NCBI GenBank assembly: GCA_941918925.1
Contig: OW799236.1
Span: forward strand, 100,642,562-100,706,561
Source of the DNA: Phyto melanocephala
Taxonomy: Eukaryota; Arthropoda; Insecta; Diptera; Rhinophoridae
DNA: 64,000 nucleotides
Direction: 5' to 3'
How positions within the stretch are numbered: the stretch's first letter is position 1; each line of letters starts with the position of its first letter. The notes beneath the pieces were generated by a model. It ran no database searches. It was given only the letters and a program-made list of their open reading frames with translations, and had not been told where the DNA came from. Position numbers and translations under genes: made by a program. This document shows positions 49,427-63,400 of this stretch, piece after piece.

Positions 49427-50513
49427 ACTAGGTACATATGTTAGTAGCTATGCTATGAACTCCGAATTTTATGTTTTCTAAAGTGCAAGAGCTCTCTGAA
49501 CCGAACAAAGAAGCTAATAAGATTTGGCACCCGTTTCCTTTTTTGTGTTTTTGTTTTTGACATAAAAATATCTACGTTTATAATTTTTTTATTTTATTTT
49601 GTTTGACACTGTTTAACAAAATTAAAAATTAAAAAATGCAATGCGCATTCATAGCAAGTACCACATAATAGTCGAAAGAAAACCTTTTAAAAAATACATA
49701 AATACAAAACATTTTTCTAAGAAGGACTATTTGATATATTTTAAAAGAAACCATATCTGAATTTCTATAAATACGAAAATCAGAATATTTGTGTGAATTT
49801 TATGCTGTTTTATGTGCTGCAAGTATAAATAAAAAAATTTTGGCAACATTAAATTCCAAGTACCCATCTAATTGAATATTTAAATGGAAAAAGAGACAAT
49901 TGTTTGTAAAGGTAAGACAACTTCATCCACAATTAAAAAAGAGCGACCTTACAAAAAAACCAACAGGAAATCAGACACCCACACAAAAGAAGTACTAATA
50001 AGATATTCATATTTAACTATTTCAGGGTGTTTTTGTCTCTGATAACATACAATTGTAAAGTTAAATTATCAAGAGATATTAAAAAATTAGACACTAAGAC
50101 TTCAATAAATACTTTTTATAAGATATACTCAATTTTAATTCCTAACCTAAAAGATTATATTGTTCAAAATCCTTCTTAAGAAAATAAACAAATTTATTTA
50201 GGAATTAAAATTATTATGGCATGATAAATATTAAAATTTCTAAATGCAATAATTTTTTTATTTATTTGCAATATTTTTTTAACTAACTCCACATTAAAAA
50301 AAAAAAAAGTTTGTATTTATTTTCGTGTGCAGTAGATTCTGTCGTTTACACAAGAAACCAAATATGCTTGTGCAGGTCTGTGGCATATCTGTTTGGAGAA
50401 TACGTGAATTTTAAAATGTAATGTGAATCGTTGTCTGTTCATATTTGGATGTATATTCTATAAGACTATCTGAAAGCATAAGAAATAAGTAAATAATCCC
50501 ATACAGGGTGTCT

Positions 50514-51671
50514 GCCGGGAAGGTTTACTACTGTGATTTACCGCCAATTTGGTAAACATTAGCTTAGTTTAGATGATGTGGCAGTCTTGAACTAGAGACG
50601 TGGAAAATTTATTATGGAAAAATATTTGATATACCAACGTGTTTTAATTGTTAAAATATTTTTTCAAAATCAATCATCGATTACTGTGACGATAAAAAAG
50701 TTACCTGAAATTTTTGAAGAAACAACGTGCCAATAGGACGAACTATTCTTCATGGAGTCAATAATTTTGAAGAGAGAGGGACTTTAGCTGACAGGCCCAA
50801 ACATGGAGCACAACTTACTGCCTGATTAGATGAGAATATTACTGCCGTTCAAAAAAGTGTTCAAAATAATCCATCAAACTCAAGTCGACGCCGTGATCAG
50901 GAGATTAGTCTTCAGAGAAGAACTTTGGCCATAAAAATTTGCATTTGTTTGGGATTCAGTTGACACAAGAGCTTCTTCCAGAAGACCATTTACGCCGCCG
51001 TACGTATGCCAATAGGATGTTACAGTTTGCCCATGATAACCCCGATTTTAATTAACAAATAATAATGGGTAACGAGATATATTTTTATGGGAATGGATAT
51101 GAATGAATGAATAGATATGGACCTTACTTCTTTGAAACTGAAAACGACGTTACGGTAACTGTCAATGGTGAGCGATATCGTGATATGAATGAAAACTTTT
51201 TAATGCCACAACTGCATGCTTTGGACTTGACTAACGTGTGGTTTAAAAAAGACGGTGTCACATCGCATACAGCCAGGATTATAATGGAATTACCGCGAGA
51301 CCTTTTTCCACTACAAGTTATTTCAAGTAATGGTGATGTCGCCTGATTTGACTGCTTCGGACTTCTTTTTGCAGGGATTTCTAAAAAGCAAAGTTTTATG
51401 CAAGCAAATCAAAAACGCTGGAGCAATACAAACAAAATCTTTGTGCTGAATTAATGAAATACCGCGTGAAACATGTGAGAATGTAATGAAAAATGTGCTC
51501 TAAAGGCCTCTCATTTGCGAGGCTAACAGAGGCGGACATTTATCTGATATTGTATTCCATACATAATTGCCGACATTAAATAAAACTTTCATCAGTATAA
51601 GATCCACTCTCATTCATTTAATAAAAAATTATAAACAAACAAAATAGTATACCTTCCCGGCGGACACCCTG
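50514..51671 (+). mobile_element. Full-length but decayed Tc1/mariner
   Basis: The inverted ends CAGGGTGTCTGCCGGGAAGG and, on the complement of the right, CAGGGTGTCCGCCGGGAAGG are flanked by TA (50512-50513 and 51672-51673). The length is 1158 bp, near intact. The plus strand encodes the whole transposase across many frameshifts and stops: it opens MEKYLIYQRVLIVKIFFQN, then FEERGTLADRPKHGAQLTA, TQELLPEDHLRRRTYANRML, YGPYFFETENDVTVTVNGER, WFKKDGVTSHTARIIMELPR and, near the end, LTASDFFLQGFLKSK. KDGVTSHT replaces the usual QDGATCHT around the second aspartate. Confidence 0.9.
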
Positions 51672-53282
51672 TATGTGGATGCTTTACAATTCCGTTCAAA
51701 CTAACAAGTGTTTATCCCCTTAACGCCTTATTTATAAATTGATTTACGTGTGGGTAAGAGCTTAACGATTTTAATTTTATTAACTAATTAAAACATAAAT
51801 ATACACAAAGATACGTACATGTGTAAATGAATAGCTCTTTATACACACACAAATTGCAATATTCAACTTTATATTTTATTTTTGTTAATGGTTATTTCAT
51901 TTACTTTTCATTATAATAATTTATTATGATGAGAATACACACATAGACACACACACATAAGCCAGTATTTCGTTTATATGTTTAAAGTGTGTTGACACAA
52001 ACTCTTTATATATAAAAGCATAGAAAAAAAACAAACAATTTTAAAGTATGAAATAAATTTGTGCCTGTTTTAACGACTTACTTAAAAATTTTAATGGAAT
52101 TTATTTTTATGTATTTTGTACGAATTTTAATAATTTATATATATAAAATGCGTAGTATTTGTACACAATAATATCTTTGTAGTTACAATTAATCACAAGT
52201 GTTTTTAATTACAAATATTATTTGCTATCGTTTCTTTTGATATGAAATAAGCTACACTGTTACACGTTTGCATACCACATTTTTCCTTTCTTTTGCATTT
52301 AGTTTTTTAATCTAATTTATATTTAAAAAAAATCAATTTAAATGTATTGTACTTTCCCTTAAAATGCGATGGTTATTTATAATTATTAAAAAATTCTTAA
52401 TAAGTCTAAACAAGACATTTTGTAGAAAAATTTTATAGTGATAGATAAGGTCAATAATCCAGAATACTAAAAACCATATTATAGAATTTTTGTCTGTCTG
52501 TTTATATTTTTCCTGTCTTCCTGCCTGCATAGATTTAAAACAAATTACTTTGGAGGTATCTGAGTTACCCATTAGCCTATAGAAAATTTTTAAATTATGT
52601 TTATAAAGCTGCATTAGCTGCACGAAGGACACTGTAGCACGAATAGGTCCAGATATACATAAATATAAAGTTAAGTAGATGGTTTTTACAACCAACATGT
52701 AACCACCTTTCAAAACGTGCTGATGATTAAATCGTAGCTGGTTTCGAAAATGCATTCCACTCGGCTAGTGTTGGTAAAAAAATATTATTTTCAGATTTTT
52801 CTTTTATTTATCACACTTTACAATTCTTTGTTACAATAAGAATGTTAATATGAACTCAAGCCTGAATTAAAATGTAAATATTAGTTTAAATTTTTAAAGC
52901 TTTATTATGATTGTATCTTATTCAAATGATCGACAGTGTATATAAATTTTTATTATTTATTTGCCAAATGTAGTTTAATTTTTTTTTTTATTAATTACAG
53001 TTGGTTTGAGGTTGTGGTATTCGGAAATCTCTTTTGTTCTATGCCAACATGTGTTTTTAATTATCAATAGGAAGCTTCTGTTTCTTTGGTGTGGTGTACT
53101 TGTGAGCGTGTGACGGTATGGCTTATTAAATATAATTTTATTTAATATTAAATATACTCATACTGATACTTCCTGAGGGCTATTTGAAAAATGTGTCATT
53201 ATAAAACTGTAAAATTTTCTTAATCAAAATTGAATTTTTGGAAAAGTAAAACTAAAATATTTCAACTGAAAATAATAATCAG

Positions 53283-53317
53283 TTAAATAGATAAATAAAT
53301 AAATAAATAAATAAGTA
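53283..53317. repeat. (TAAA)n run
   Basis: About six to seven repeats of AAAT/TAAA interrupted near both ends. Simple sequence; it underlies an artefactual YLFIYLFIYL open frame on the minus strand. Confidence 0.8.
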
Positions 53318-56300
53318 AATTCTAAAGACAAAAAGAGAGATTGTAAAGTTTGGGTATGTTTTGTATTTAAATACTGTTTACTAATTTTATCGTACATATA
53401 AAATAGCAAAACGTATGTGTATTAAGAAATAATTTAGTTACGTATTGCAATGTGTATGATGCCTTTATAAAGATAACAAATTTAGTTTTTTTTAGTATTT
53501 AATAAAGTTTATAGTAAATTTCCGTCTCGTTTGTATATAATACAAATTATTATTATTATTATTTTTTTTAGGGAAAAGCAAACTTCACTTGTAACTTAAA
53601 TTTATCCATCAAAGATTTCATTTAAAATAAAAGCATTCATATCTGTTTGTCATATCTTAGTCATTTTAAGGCGAATTTTGTCTCTTTTCAACTGAAAAAA
53701 TTACAAGAACTATTTATTGCAACCTCTCGATTTAAAATTAATTTTAAATTCATATCTACTAACATGTTTCTTACCGGTAGATATAAATTAGAGGTTGTAT
53801 GTCATCCTCTTGGCAATTTCTATTTTTATTGAAAAACGCTACTAGTTTTTTTTTTTAACTCAAGTCGACTTGATTACTACAATGTAGTTTCAACATTTGG
53901 CAAAAAAGTAATAAAATATCTCGAATAAAGACAAGCAATCATAATTAATGTAAACCAATCACTAAAATATTTATTGATGGTTGGCTTTACTGAACAAATG
54001 CTATGAGTCATAAGAAATTATTATGCTTTCATATAAAATACCAATCATGTTTATACATGTTGACATGAAACCATGTGGAAGTGGAAAGACAATTAAAATT
54101 TTTATTAATATTATTCAAGCAAATAACTTAATATTCTAACAAGAATTTTTAATAAGGGCAATAAGAAAGGATTGCTCATAGGCAAAGCAAATTTATTTAA
54201 TAGCTTTGAATTTGATAAAGCGAAAAATAAATATGAATGTTTGAAATAAGCTGAAAGCAATTTAAAATATTTGCTAGATTAAACAAAAAAAATATCAGAT
54301 TATTACATGAACATCAAACACTAGGTTGCATATATGAGGCTTTTTATGATTTTTGAGCTTCTACAGGTATCGCGAATAAAATTCTGCTTTTTTAAATCCT
54401 TAAATATTCTAAATTTTTTTAAATCCTTTATACATATATTTCACTTTTTGTAAGTGAGTTATTTTATCTTTTCTATGGATAAACATTTTGTGGTATTGTG
54501 CTTATTTAATGAAGGCTATTAGGTAGTTATTTAGCGAGCTAAAAGAAATATTAGTAGTTTAAGATTTGTTGTAGTTTAAGTTTTACCAAAAACTGGGGCT
54601 ACACTTCTTTAAACAACTAAAGTAATGTGTCTATATAAAATCGGTTTTACATAAGGTATAGTTTTTTTAAATAAGTTATCCGTAAATTGATCCGTTGAAT
54701 CGACAAAGTCTTTTTCTGATTAAAGATATTCAGCATATAGTACTAAGTTCTATATATACTTTAAAATTTTTAACTACGCCAAATGTATTAAAAAATCCTG
54801 CTGTACCAAATCTTAATAATTATCCAGCAACAAGACTAAGAGTTAGCTAGGTATAAGAAGAAATCGATCTTGTGTTAAGAAGAAGAAGGGAAAATTTTAG
54901 TTATTTGAAGAGAAACTTTTATGAAATTTAAGACAGTTAAAAAAATGATCAAATGACTTAAAAGAATATTATTCTTCTTTATCTTTTAAGGTTCTTAAAA
55001 CATGTAAATTTTGGCCAGTTGACTGAATTGTATCTAAACTTATCTAGGGTACAGGTTTTGTGAAAATTATGAAAATTATCGTTAACCTTATGATCATATC
55101 ATCCTAGTATTAATTTACGTATCAAAACGTCACAACCTAAGATAAAAAGATGTTTCTCGTATACAAGATTGTTCCACAAGCCTAAACCTATCGTTTTTTT
55201 TCGAGAAAATATAGTAAGATTAGATTAGATAAGATAAGGTCAGATAAGATAAAGATAAGATAAAAATTTCGGACAGATCCAGTTATGGTAAAAAGCTCCA
55301 ACTCAATTATCCTTGTTGAATTGAAAATCTTCTTTATTAGGACGTTTTACGTGTGTGGGCTTGTTAAATATAAGATTATAGGGCAATGGTCTAGTCTTAT
55401 TATAAATTCTGTATTATGGAATACCGGTGATTGTGTTGTTGGATTACCGTTAGGACTGGTAGCATGTACCGTAAGGTGACGGTGTTTTTACCACTGGGTT
55501 GTAGTTTTGATAATGAACCGCCAGTTCTGTGATTAAGTTGTGCTGGTGAACATATGACAGGTGAAAATCTTAACTACTTTAATTCTTGGTCAATGAAAAA
55601 CTCGGAGTATCTTTTCTTTGTTCCTTGTTTTTTGCTGCGGTGCTTTGTAATTAATTAGCAATAGAATTAGATGTGGTCCCAAAAGATGGCTTGGAATTTA
55701 CGAAGTGACATCTTTAGTTATTAAACCATCATTTTATGTTTCGGAAACAGTACGCCATAAACAGCTTTAGGTGTCACGAGCATTAACTTTCATATCACCT
55801 TATAGTCTGCTTTCCTAGGGAGCAACCACAGCCACATACGTATTTTCAGAAGATACCTAACCAATAACCAGTGTGGTACAAGTTTTTAAATTTTTTTCAC
55901 ATATTTACTGGTAGTAAGGCGCATTTTAGTACCATCAAGAGTGCATGAGTCTCTGCGAAAATTTTCGAGGACTGCCTGATATTTATGGGTATTAATCGGC
56001 TATGCGAATAAATAATAAGAATAGGAGGCATTAATGAGAATCAAGTGAATTTTGTCTTGCTAATAAAAAGTAAACAGCTGACTTTTCATGGATTTTATTT
56101 AACTATAAAGAGAAAATAAGAGAGGAAACCTACATTAAAAAATACCAAAGATATCTGGCTATTATTGATTTGCATAGGTCACAGTTTGCTATATATTTAT
56201 GCTGAAGTTTATCAAAAAATAGCTGAGCTGTTATTATTGAACATTTGAATCTGCAAAACACTTTGCCCCTATTCAGTATTTCTTGCTCTGAGGTCTGATA

Positions 56301-59300
56301 AAAAAGTTTCATAACACATGTCTTTCTGTAGGCAGAAAAATATTAACAGGGAAACATAGGACAAAAGGTATATAAGTAAACTATGTATATAGAGTATTCA
56401 TGTATTCAACGATTTCAGGTGTTTTTAAATAAAATGACAAGCATATACCAAGGCACTCGCCGCTAGAAGACAGGAAATTATAAATATAAACCAATCAATT
56501 AAAATCTGTTATTAAGTGGTAATTTTAAAATGAAAACACTAAGTGTAGGAGACCAAAAACAAAAAGTGTTCCTTGATAAACTATAATAATAATTGTATTA
56601 TCGTACTTTTTTCTTAAAATAATATTAACAAAACAGGTGGGACTTTAGTGATTAAAAAAAGCAAAATTTTTTAACATAATATTTTATAAAGTTTTAAAAG
56701 CTAAACTGCTCTTCAGTTTCTATACTTTCATTTACTTTATTATTCTAGATTTTTAGGATTTTTAAACAGCTTTAAATTAAGATTATTTTTAGGTAAATGG
56801 TATATGCTTTAGCAAAACTTATTTCACCCACTTAAATGTAATAGGAGATTATATGCGCCATTTTGAAAAATTCTATTTATATGTTTGTGTTTGTACATAA
56901 TCTTTTTAATTTTGTAAAACTTTTTTTTGCGCTTTTTTTTGTGTCTTTGTTATTTAATAATCTTTAAGCTACTTAACTCTTACATACGCATTAATATATA
57001 TTTTTTCTGTCTTTTTGGTATTAAAACAACTATATTGCGTGTAGTTTTAGTTCGTTTTTTTTTATTTAAGTAGATAAGCTCTTTAAACAAGTTTTCTTTT
57101 TAAGAAAACAAAAAATATTTTCCCACTTTCTTTTGTACACTAAATGCTAGTATATGGAATATTCCTTAAACATCATAGACAAGCTGAAAACAGTTGAAAA
57201 AAAAGATGGTAAATGAAACCCTTTTTCTTGTTCCTTAACAATGCCTGAGTTATTTTGTACAGTTTTTTTTTCCATTTTTTCTCAAATTATATTTTACGTA
57301 GCAATACGTTGCTGTTGTCTTTCCAAGTCGTTAAAAACATAAGGGCAATTAAATTGTCATTATTGAAAGTAAAAAAGAAAATAAAAAAAGAAAAAAATAA
57401 AAGAAATTGGTTAAACAGGAAAGACAATCAACTAATGTCTTTAGCAAACTCGAAAATTGTCATTTCCTTTTAGAGTTCTTAAGTAAACTTTTTCAAATAA
57501 TTATATTGTATATTAGTTACAACTCTTATTATTTTTTCTTGTTGTTGTCTTTATATGTTATTAAAGGGAATTAAAGTAAAACCAAACGTATGAATGATAG
57601 GTAGGATAGCGTAACGAAAACAAAAAATATAACAAAAATAAATACAAAAATTCTTCTAAAAAATAGTTATTTCAATACAACAACTATTAATAGTAAATGG
57701 TTTGATGCATACGATTTGTATCTGGGCGTATGAGTGATATGTAAATATTCACAAATATATATTGAGTATACGTCTGAAGCAAACAATTTCTTACAAAAGT
57801 TTGACAAAAAATTAAAGCTTAAATTTCGCTTAATATAAAATTTTTTAACCAAATAATAGTAAGTGTTATATAAAAAATTTTTGTCAATTGTACTTTTATT
57901 AGGCAACATTAAAAATCTAACTTTAAATCCTAAACAGTTTTGCATTAAGCAAAATCTTTACTTGTATCCAGTTATCAAAAGCATTTTATTTAATACGATT
58001 TCAAGCATAGTTTACTTAAATTTGACATTAAATTAGTTGAGCCTAGTTATCCTATTATATGCCTATTTCGCTAAATATGCACTTAAACATAAATTGTAGC
58101 ATATTTCAACTGACACGCTTTAATCCTTAGTTTAAATTTTAAACAAATAAACGGATAAAAGTTTATTTAAATTATCAACAAATATAAATTACTAGATATC
58201 AAGCATAAAAAAGCAACTGAAAAATATTAAATCACTAAAGCTGACACATAAATTATACAAACCAAATAAATTATAAATGAAATTAAAAACAATGTTTATT
58301 TGGGAGAGCAGAAAAAGTGTGAATGAAAAAAAATAAATAAAATTTAATAAAGTTTTTCACTAAAACTTAATCTAATGTGGTTGCTGAATTATGGTTTAAA
58401 ATAGAGGACTTATATGTGTCAAAATATATTTGAATTTATTTAACCACAAGTATTTGTTACTAAATTAGCGCACAACAAGCCAATTGGTCATACGTGTATA
58501 CCTGTTTTGGGTTTGGGTTTTAAAACCACTCCCATTCAACCTAACATATTCTAACCTGTAATTATATTTAAATAAAAATATCTAATTGAGCCTTTAAACT
58601 AATTTTTTATTATAAAAATAATTAAATAAATATGTATACATATATAGTGGATAAGTTTTGCAATTTCTTTTAATTGACTTGCTTGCAGTGTTTTCTAATT
58701 TTTTTTTATTCAGAATGAAATAACTTTTACCTTTTGAACGTTCAATATCTTATTAATATATTGTTAACTGTAGCCTCCATCTTTACAATGTTTAAAACTT
58801 TTATTACATCGGCTGACTATTCATTGGATATATGACGGGGTCGTGAGTCGGCTTAAGATAATCCCTTAAAAAAAGTTACTTCCACAGAAGATTTTTAATA
58901 AAGATATGACCGCAAGACTGTGTGTTTAGCACTAAGCAAGTTAGTTGCTTAAATTTTATTAGTTAGTAAAACAAGAATAATATATATATTTGATTTTATG
59001 CGATATGGGATTTTGTGCGATATCTGTTGCATTAAATATATGGCTCTTCCGTAGAAAGAAGTATTTCGGTGACTTAGTTTCTTAGCCAGTGTAAAATATA
59101 CTTCAATATATATACTTCAACTGATCTAAAATTTTATAGGAATTATACACAGCTGAGTATGAAATGATAGCCTAATACATGACCAAAATCTATAACGTGT
59201 ATTAAGTCACTTTCTGGATAAAACGAAAATGATGGTCCATATTAGCTTTAACTATGTATTTAAGAAAGCTGGAAAAATTTAACTAAATTATCAATATTAC

Positions 59301-59729
59301 AATGTACCATGGTAAAAAGATAAAATAGAAAACTTTATCCTTAATCGACATCTTAAATTAAACATCTAACCCATTAACTGATTGGCCAGTACCAGTAAGC
59401 AAAAAAACTTATTTTAAGTTTATATTTTCATGAGGCAATTTTTTATTTAAATTTTATTCAAAACTCACTGACATTTAAAAGAGTTTTTTTTTAAATGTAC
59501 ATTAATATATTTAACGCGCATATAAACTACAAAATAAAATTTATCTAAACTTTACCACACTCAACCACAAGATTAAAAACTTTTAACTTGTCCTACACAT
59601 TTAAAACAAAACACACACATATTTTGTAATAATTTAATTATAATCCAGGTTTTAGTTGTGTTTTAAAACAATCACATAAATTATATTAACCACAAATGTA
59701 TACAAAAATTCTGCGTAAATTAATTATAA

Positions 59730-60440
59730 CAAGTAACAGTGCTATATTCGGCCGTGCCGAATCTTATATACCCTTCACAACGTGTAGTCATGCAATAACA
59801 ATTGTTTGTATCACCATTCATCCCATATAAAATACGTGCATATGTCTATACTGGTTAGAATAAATGTAGCATCGAATCCCAGCTGAGCCAAAAAAATTTT
59901 ATTTTATTTAATATATTATTTATATTTTATTATTTTTTTTTATATTTTTTTTAAATTTTTTTAAAAAATTTTTTTTAAATTTTTTAAAAATTTTTTTTCT
60001 TATTTTTAATATTTTTTTTTGTAATTTTTTTTGTTTGGTATGTTTTTTACATGTATGTATGTATGTATGTTGTTGTTGTAATTGTGAAAAAAAACGAGGT
60101 GGTCGTGGTTCTTTGCTCATATCTCAGAAAGTTATGGGGCGATTGTGCTGAATTTCAATAGCGATTCATTCCTGGATATTTCCAAGAGATTGATACCATA
60201 TACAGATCTGAGGAACATATAGTTGCTTCTAAAAGTTGATTTCAACCAACACACGGACAGACGGGCAGACGGACAGACGGACAGACGGTCAGGGCTTAAT
60301 CGACTCCTCTATTCATAAGCTTTCAGAAAATATATACTTTATGGGGTCGGAAATGAAAATTGTAGAAATTACAAACGGAATGACAAAGCTATATATACCC
60401 TTGTGCACCACAGGTGAAGGGTATAAAAAGAGCAGAACTT
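59730..60440. mobile_element. Interspersed repeat with ATTCGGC hairpin terminus
   Basis: It begins AACAAGTAACAGTGCTATAT, then the ATTCGGCCGTGCCGAAT hairpin and CTTATATACCC. It ends GGTGAAGGGTATAAAAAGAG. Inside are 'GCTCATATCTCAG', a GACGGACAGACGG run, TATGGGGTCGG, and ATTGTAGAAATTACAAACGG. The left terminus matches the right end of the 23.79-26.28 kb repeat, and the inner words match 3850-4205. A long T/A-run stretch (59.88-60.03 kb) and a (GTAT)n tract separate the two conserved parts. No protein. Confidence 0.6.
60050..60070. repeat. (GTAT)n microsatellite
   Basis: About five GTAT/ATGT repeats within the interspersed repeat at 59.73 kb. Confidence 0.85.
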
Positions 60441-63400
60441 GCAAGAAAAAAAAACTAAAATAAAAACAAATTTTACACAGTTTTTTTAAACAGAGACAAC
60501 TAAAAAGCTGGTATTAATTTTTTATATAAATATAAAAGAAAAACATTAACTTTTTCATTTTGTTTAATTTATAATCGCTAACAATGCTCACAAACCACTA
60601 ATACAAAAAGGGTATGAAATAAGTTTTTTTGTTCCAAAAATAGGGCGGTAAAAAATTACTGTTGGTATAGTCAAGTGAATGGAAAAATGAAAATTTAGTT
60701 TTCCTAAGTTATTTTCAAGGCAGTTGTTGAGGATATCAAATATATTTTTGTATTATTTATGCTGTCTGTTATTCCAAATTATGCAATTGTAAACAAAAAT
60801 ATGAAATAACTATTTCAAAGATTAAAATTTATTAAATTTCTTATGATCTTTTTTAATTTATCTACAAATATGTGTCCATATTGTAATTGAAGCATTTATA
60901 TTCGTACTTTTTACGTCAAACGAGCGATATGTTTCTGCAACACAGTGTGACCAAAAGCACTTATTTCACAGATTAATTTATATTTGGACAACTGCAATAG
61001 TAAAACCCAGTAAATCTTATAAGAGTACCTCTTAGAAGAAACAGAATTTTCTAACAAATTATTTGAGGTGTAGAAGCAGGTGTACCTGTACTCCCATATA
61101 AAGGATTTTTAAATTTTTCTATATCTGCAGAACTACATTAGTTAAGCACAATAAACGAAATGTGGGTGACTCTTAGAACAAACTGCATTTTTTAACAAAA
61201 TCACGTCATTTGTAAATTTTTTATAGAGACATAATCAAATGACAACGATTACAGCAATAAAAGTGTAAGAAGAAGTTGCAAAGCGCTTCTTTTTGATAAA
61301 TTTAACAAATGGAGTAATTTTTAATCCGTAAATGCCTTTTGTGTCGCAACACTCGCTAGTTAAGACTTTAAACAAAAATTAAAATTTCTGCTTAGTGGAT
61401 CCCAATTAACAACTTCTTGGCCACTTAAACTGAGAAAACCCATCTTTCTTTCTTGCATTTCTAATATAAACACTAAAAAATAAAAACACTTCTACTTTTT
61501 CAAATTTACGCAAAACATTTCAATAAAGACCTGGGCCATTGGACCTGGGACCTGGGTATTTGACCACGACCCAAATTTTACTCGAACGATCGAGTTCACT
61601 GTGCTTTAGGTATACAGATTTTAATAAGAATTTTCAAATTTCGATTACGTTCTAATGCCGTTATTTGCCCCCTGGTATTAAGGGTTGCATGGTAAGATCT
61701 ATTACTGTTTAAAAATACTTGAGGTAAATATGATTTGATTGGGGAAACTTTCAAGCTATTTTCAGCCTAGTTTTTTTAGTTTTCTTTCACAATTTTGAAT
61801 TTCGATGTGTCACTACAAAAGCATCGTTATATCCTTGGCACTTAAATTTAGCTAGACAATGCAAAACTCCATACGCTTTTAGAAAATACAGTAGCGAACG
61901 CCATACTACTCTTGTACAGATAAGCTTAGCATTACTTTATGATTCAAATTAGTAGCAACCATTTTCCCTTATTTCTGCCCAAAATATCCTTGTAAGCTGT
62001 GGTACATAATTACTGATGAAAATATGTTAATACTTTTAGTTTTAGGCAAAGCATTATTGGTTAAGTTTAGTTTTAAAATAACCTTAAAACTTTTAGAAAT
62101 CTGCAAGAAAAATTTATAGCAGTCATACGAACTTGGTGTTTACTTCTCTGTCTTCCAATCATTACTGTAGAATGTCCTATATGGCATGAGCTATGTGGGA
62201 TATGCCATACTGAACTACATGTCATTGTATAGATACAATGGAGGCCAAAATAAGTTGGAAGTCAGTGTTCTTTTGCACTCACCGTTAACAGCTAATGTCT
62301 TTCTTAAATAAATATGGAGTGGTGATGTCGCCATCCCGAAATCAACACTAAGTTGTTATCTTTTTTGGATGCATTCCAATTGTTGGATTTTTTGTGGATC
62401 TGCACCATCCCAAATACAAAAATTTTAAAGTTTAGCCTTACTGTTGAGGACGAACTTAACATGACTCGAATAGAACATCCACTTTAGTAAACCAATGTTA
62501 TCAAGATCAGGTTTTTTAGGACTGTATTCATCCGTGATGACTTAAATAACAGACAATTTGATAAATGCCTTAAGGATTCAAAATATGGCTGCTATCAATT
62601 GTCATAAATAAAAAATTTTCATAATCAAAAAAAATGTATCACCAACATTTTACAAATTAACCCAAATTTACGTACAAAGCTTTAAAATTATCAGCCTCAG
62701 AATGCTCTGCAGTTCAAGTAAAGTTCGAATTATACAGTATTGGAGACAAGGCAAAATTTATAGTAAATAATTTTCATATAAAATAAATCTTTTTCCTATA
62801 CTCTGTGATGATTTGACCTGATGAAAAAACCTATAAAAGTTTAATTACGGAAAATGACCTATATATTATTTTTTGTTTATTTTTAATCCGGCAATACAAT
62901 TAAAGATTAGTTTTTAATTTTGTAAACCAAGCGCAGTAAATTATTTTGATTTGCCCATGGTTACACTAGAACACACAGAGTCTCAAGTGGAAAATTAACT
63001 CGCTACACAACATTGAAAAAAGACTGAGTAGTCCCCGAGACCACCCTAAATACTCATAAAACCATTGACAATATATTGAAAATTTGTCTAACTAATGTTC
63101 ACAGGCAGAACTAATATTGAAATTCAGCAAAATTAAATCCTATTTTGTTATTGCGATGTAAGCTGTGATATGGTTAAGCTGCACCAGCTATTAATTTTTA
63201 AGTTGTTTCTTCATATAATTTCCTTTGACATTTTTATTAATATTTAAAGCATTCTTATTAACTTCCAATTCTATGTTATTTAAGTATCACCCTAATTTCA
63301 ATATGGCTTGTCAACGATAAGAGTTTTTGCTATGAGCGTACACTCAACCACACATGAGCATACAAAAAGTCAAATAGAAAATCCTTTTTCTAACATAAGT

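Noticed and set aside
52690..52770. tRNA A-box-like word (TAGCCGAGTGG) on the minus strand
   Set aside because: No B box or T-arm at the right distance, so no tRNA or SINE call.
59920..60120. 66-codon lysine-rich minus-strand frame
   Set aside because: It is made by long T runs in simple sequence; an artefact of AT composition.
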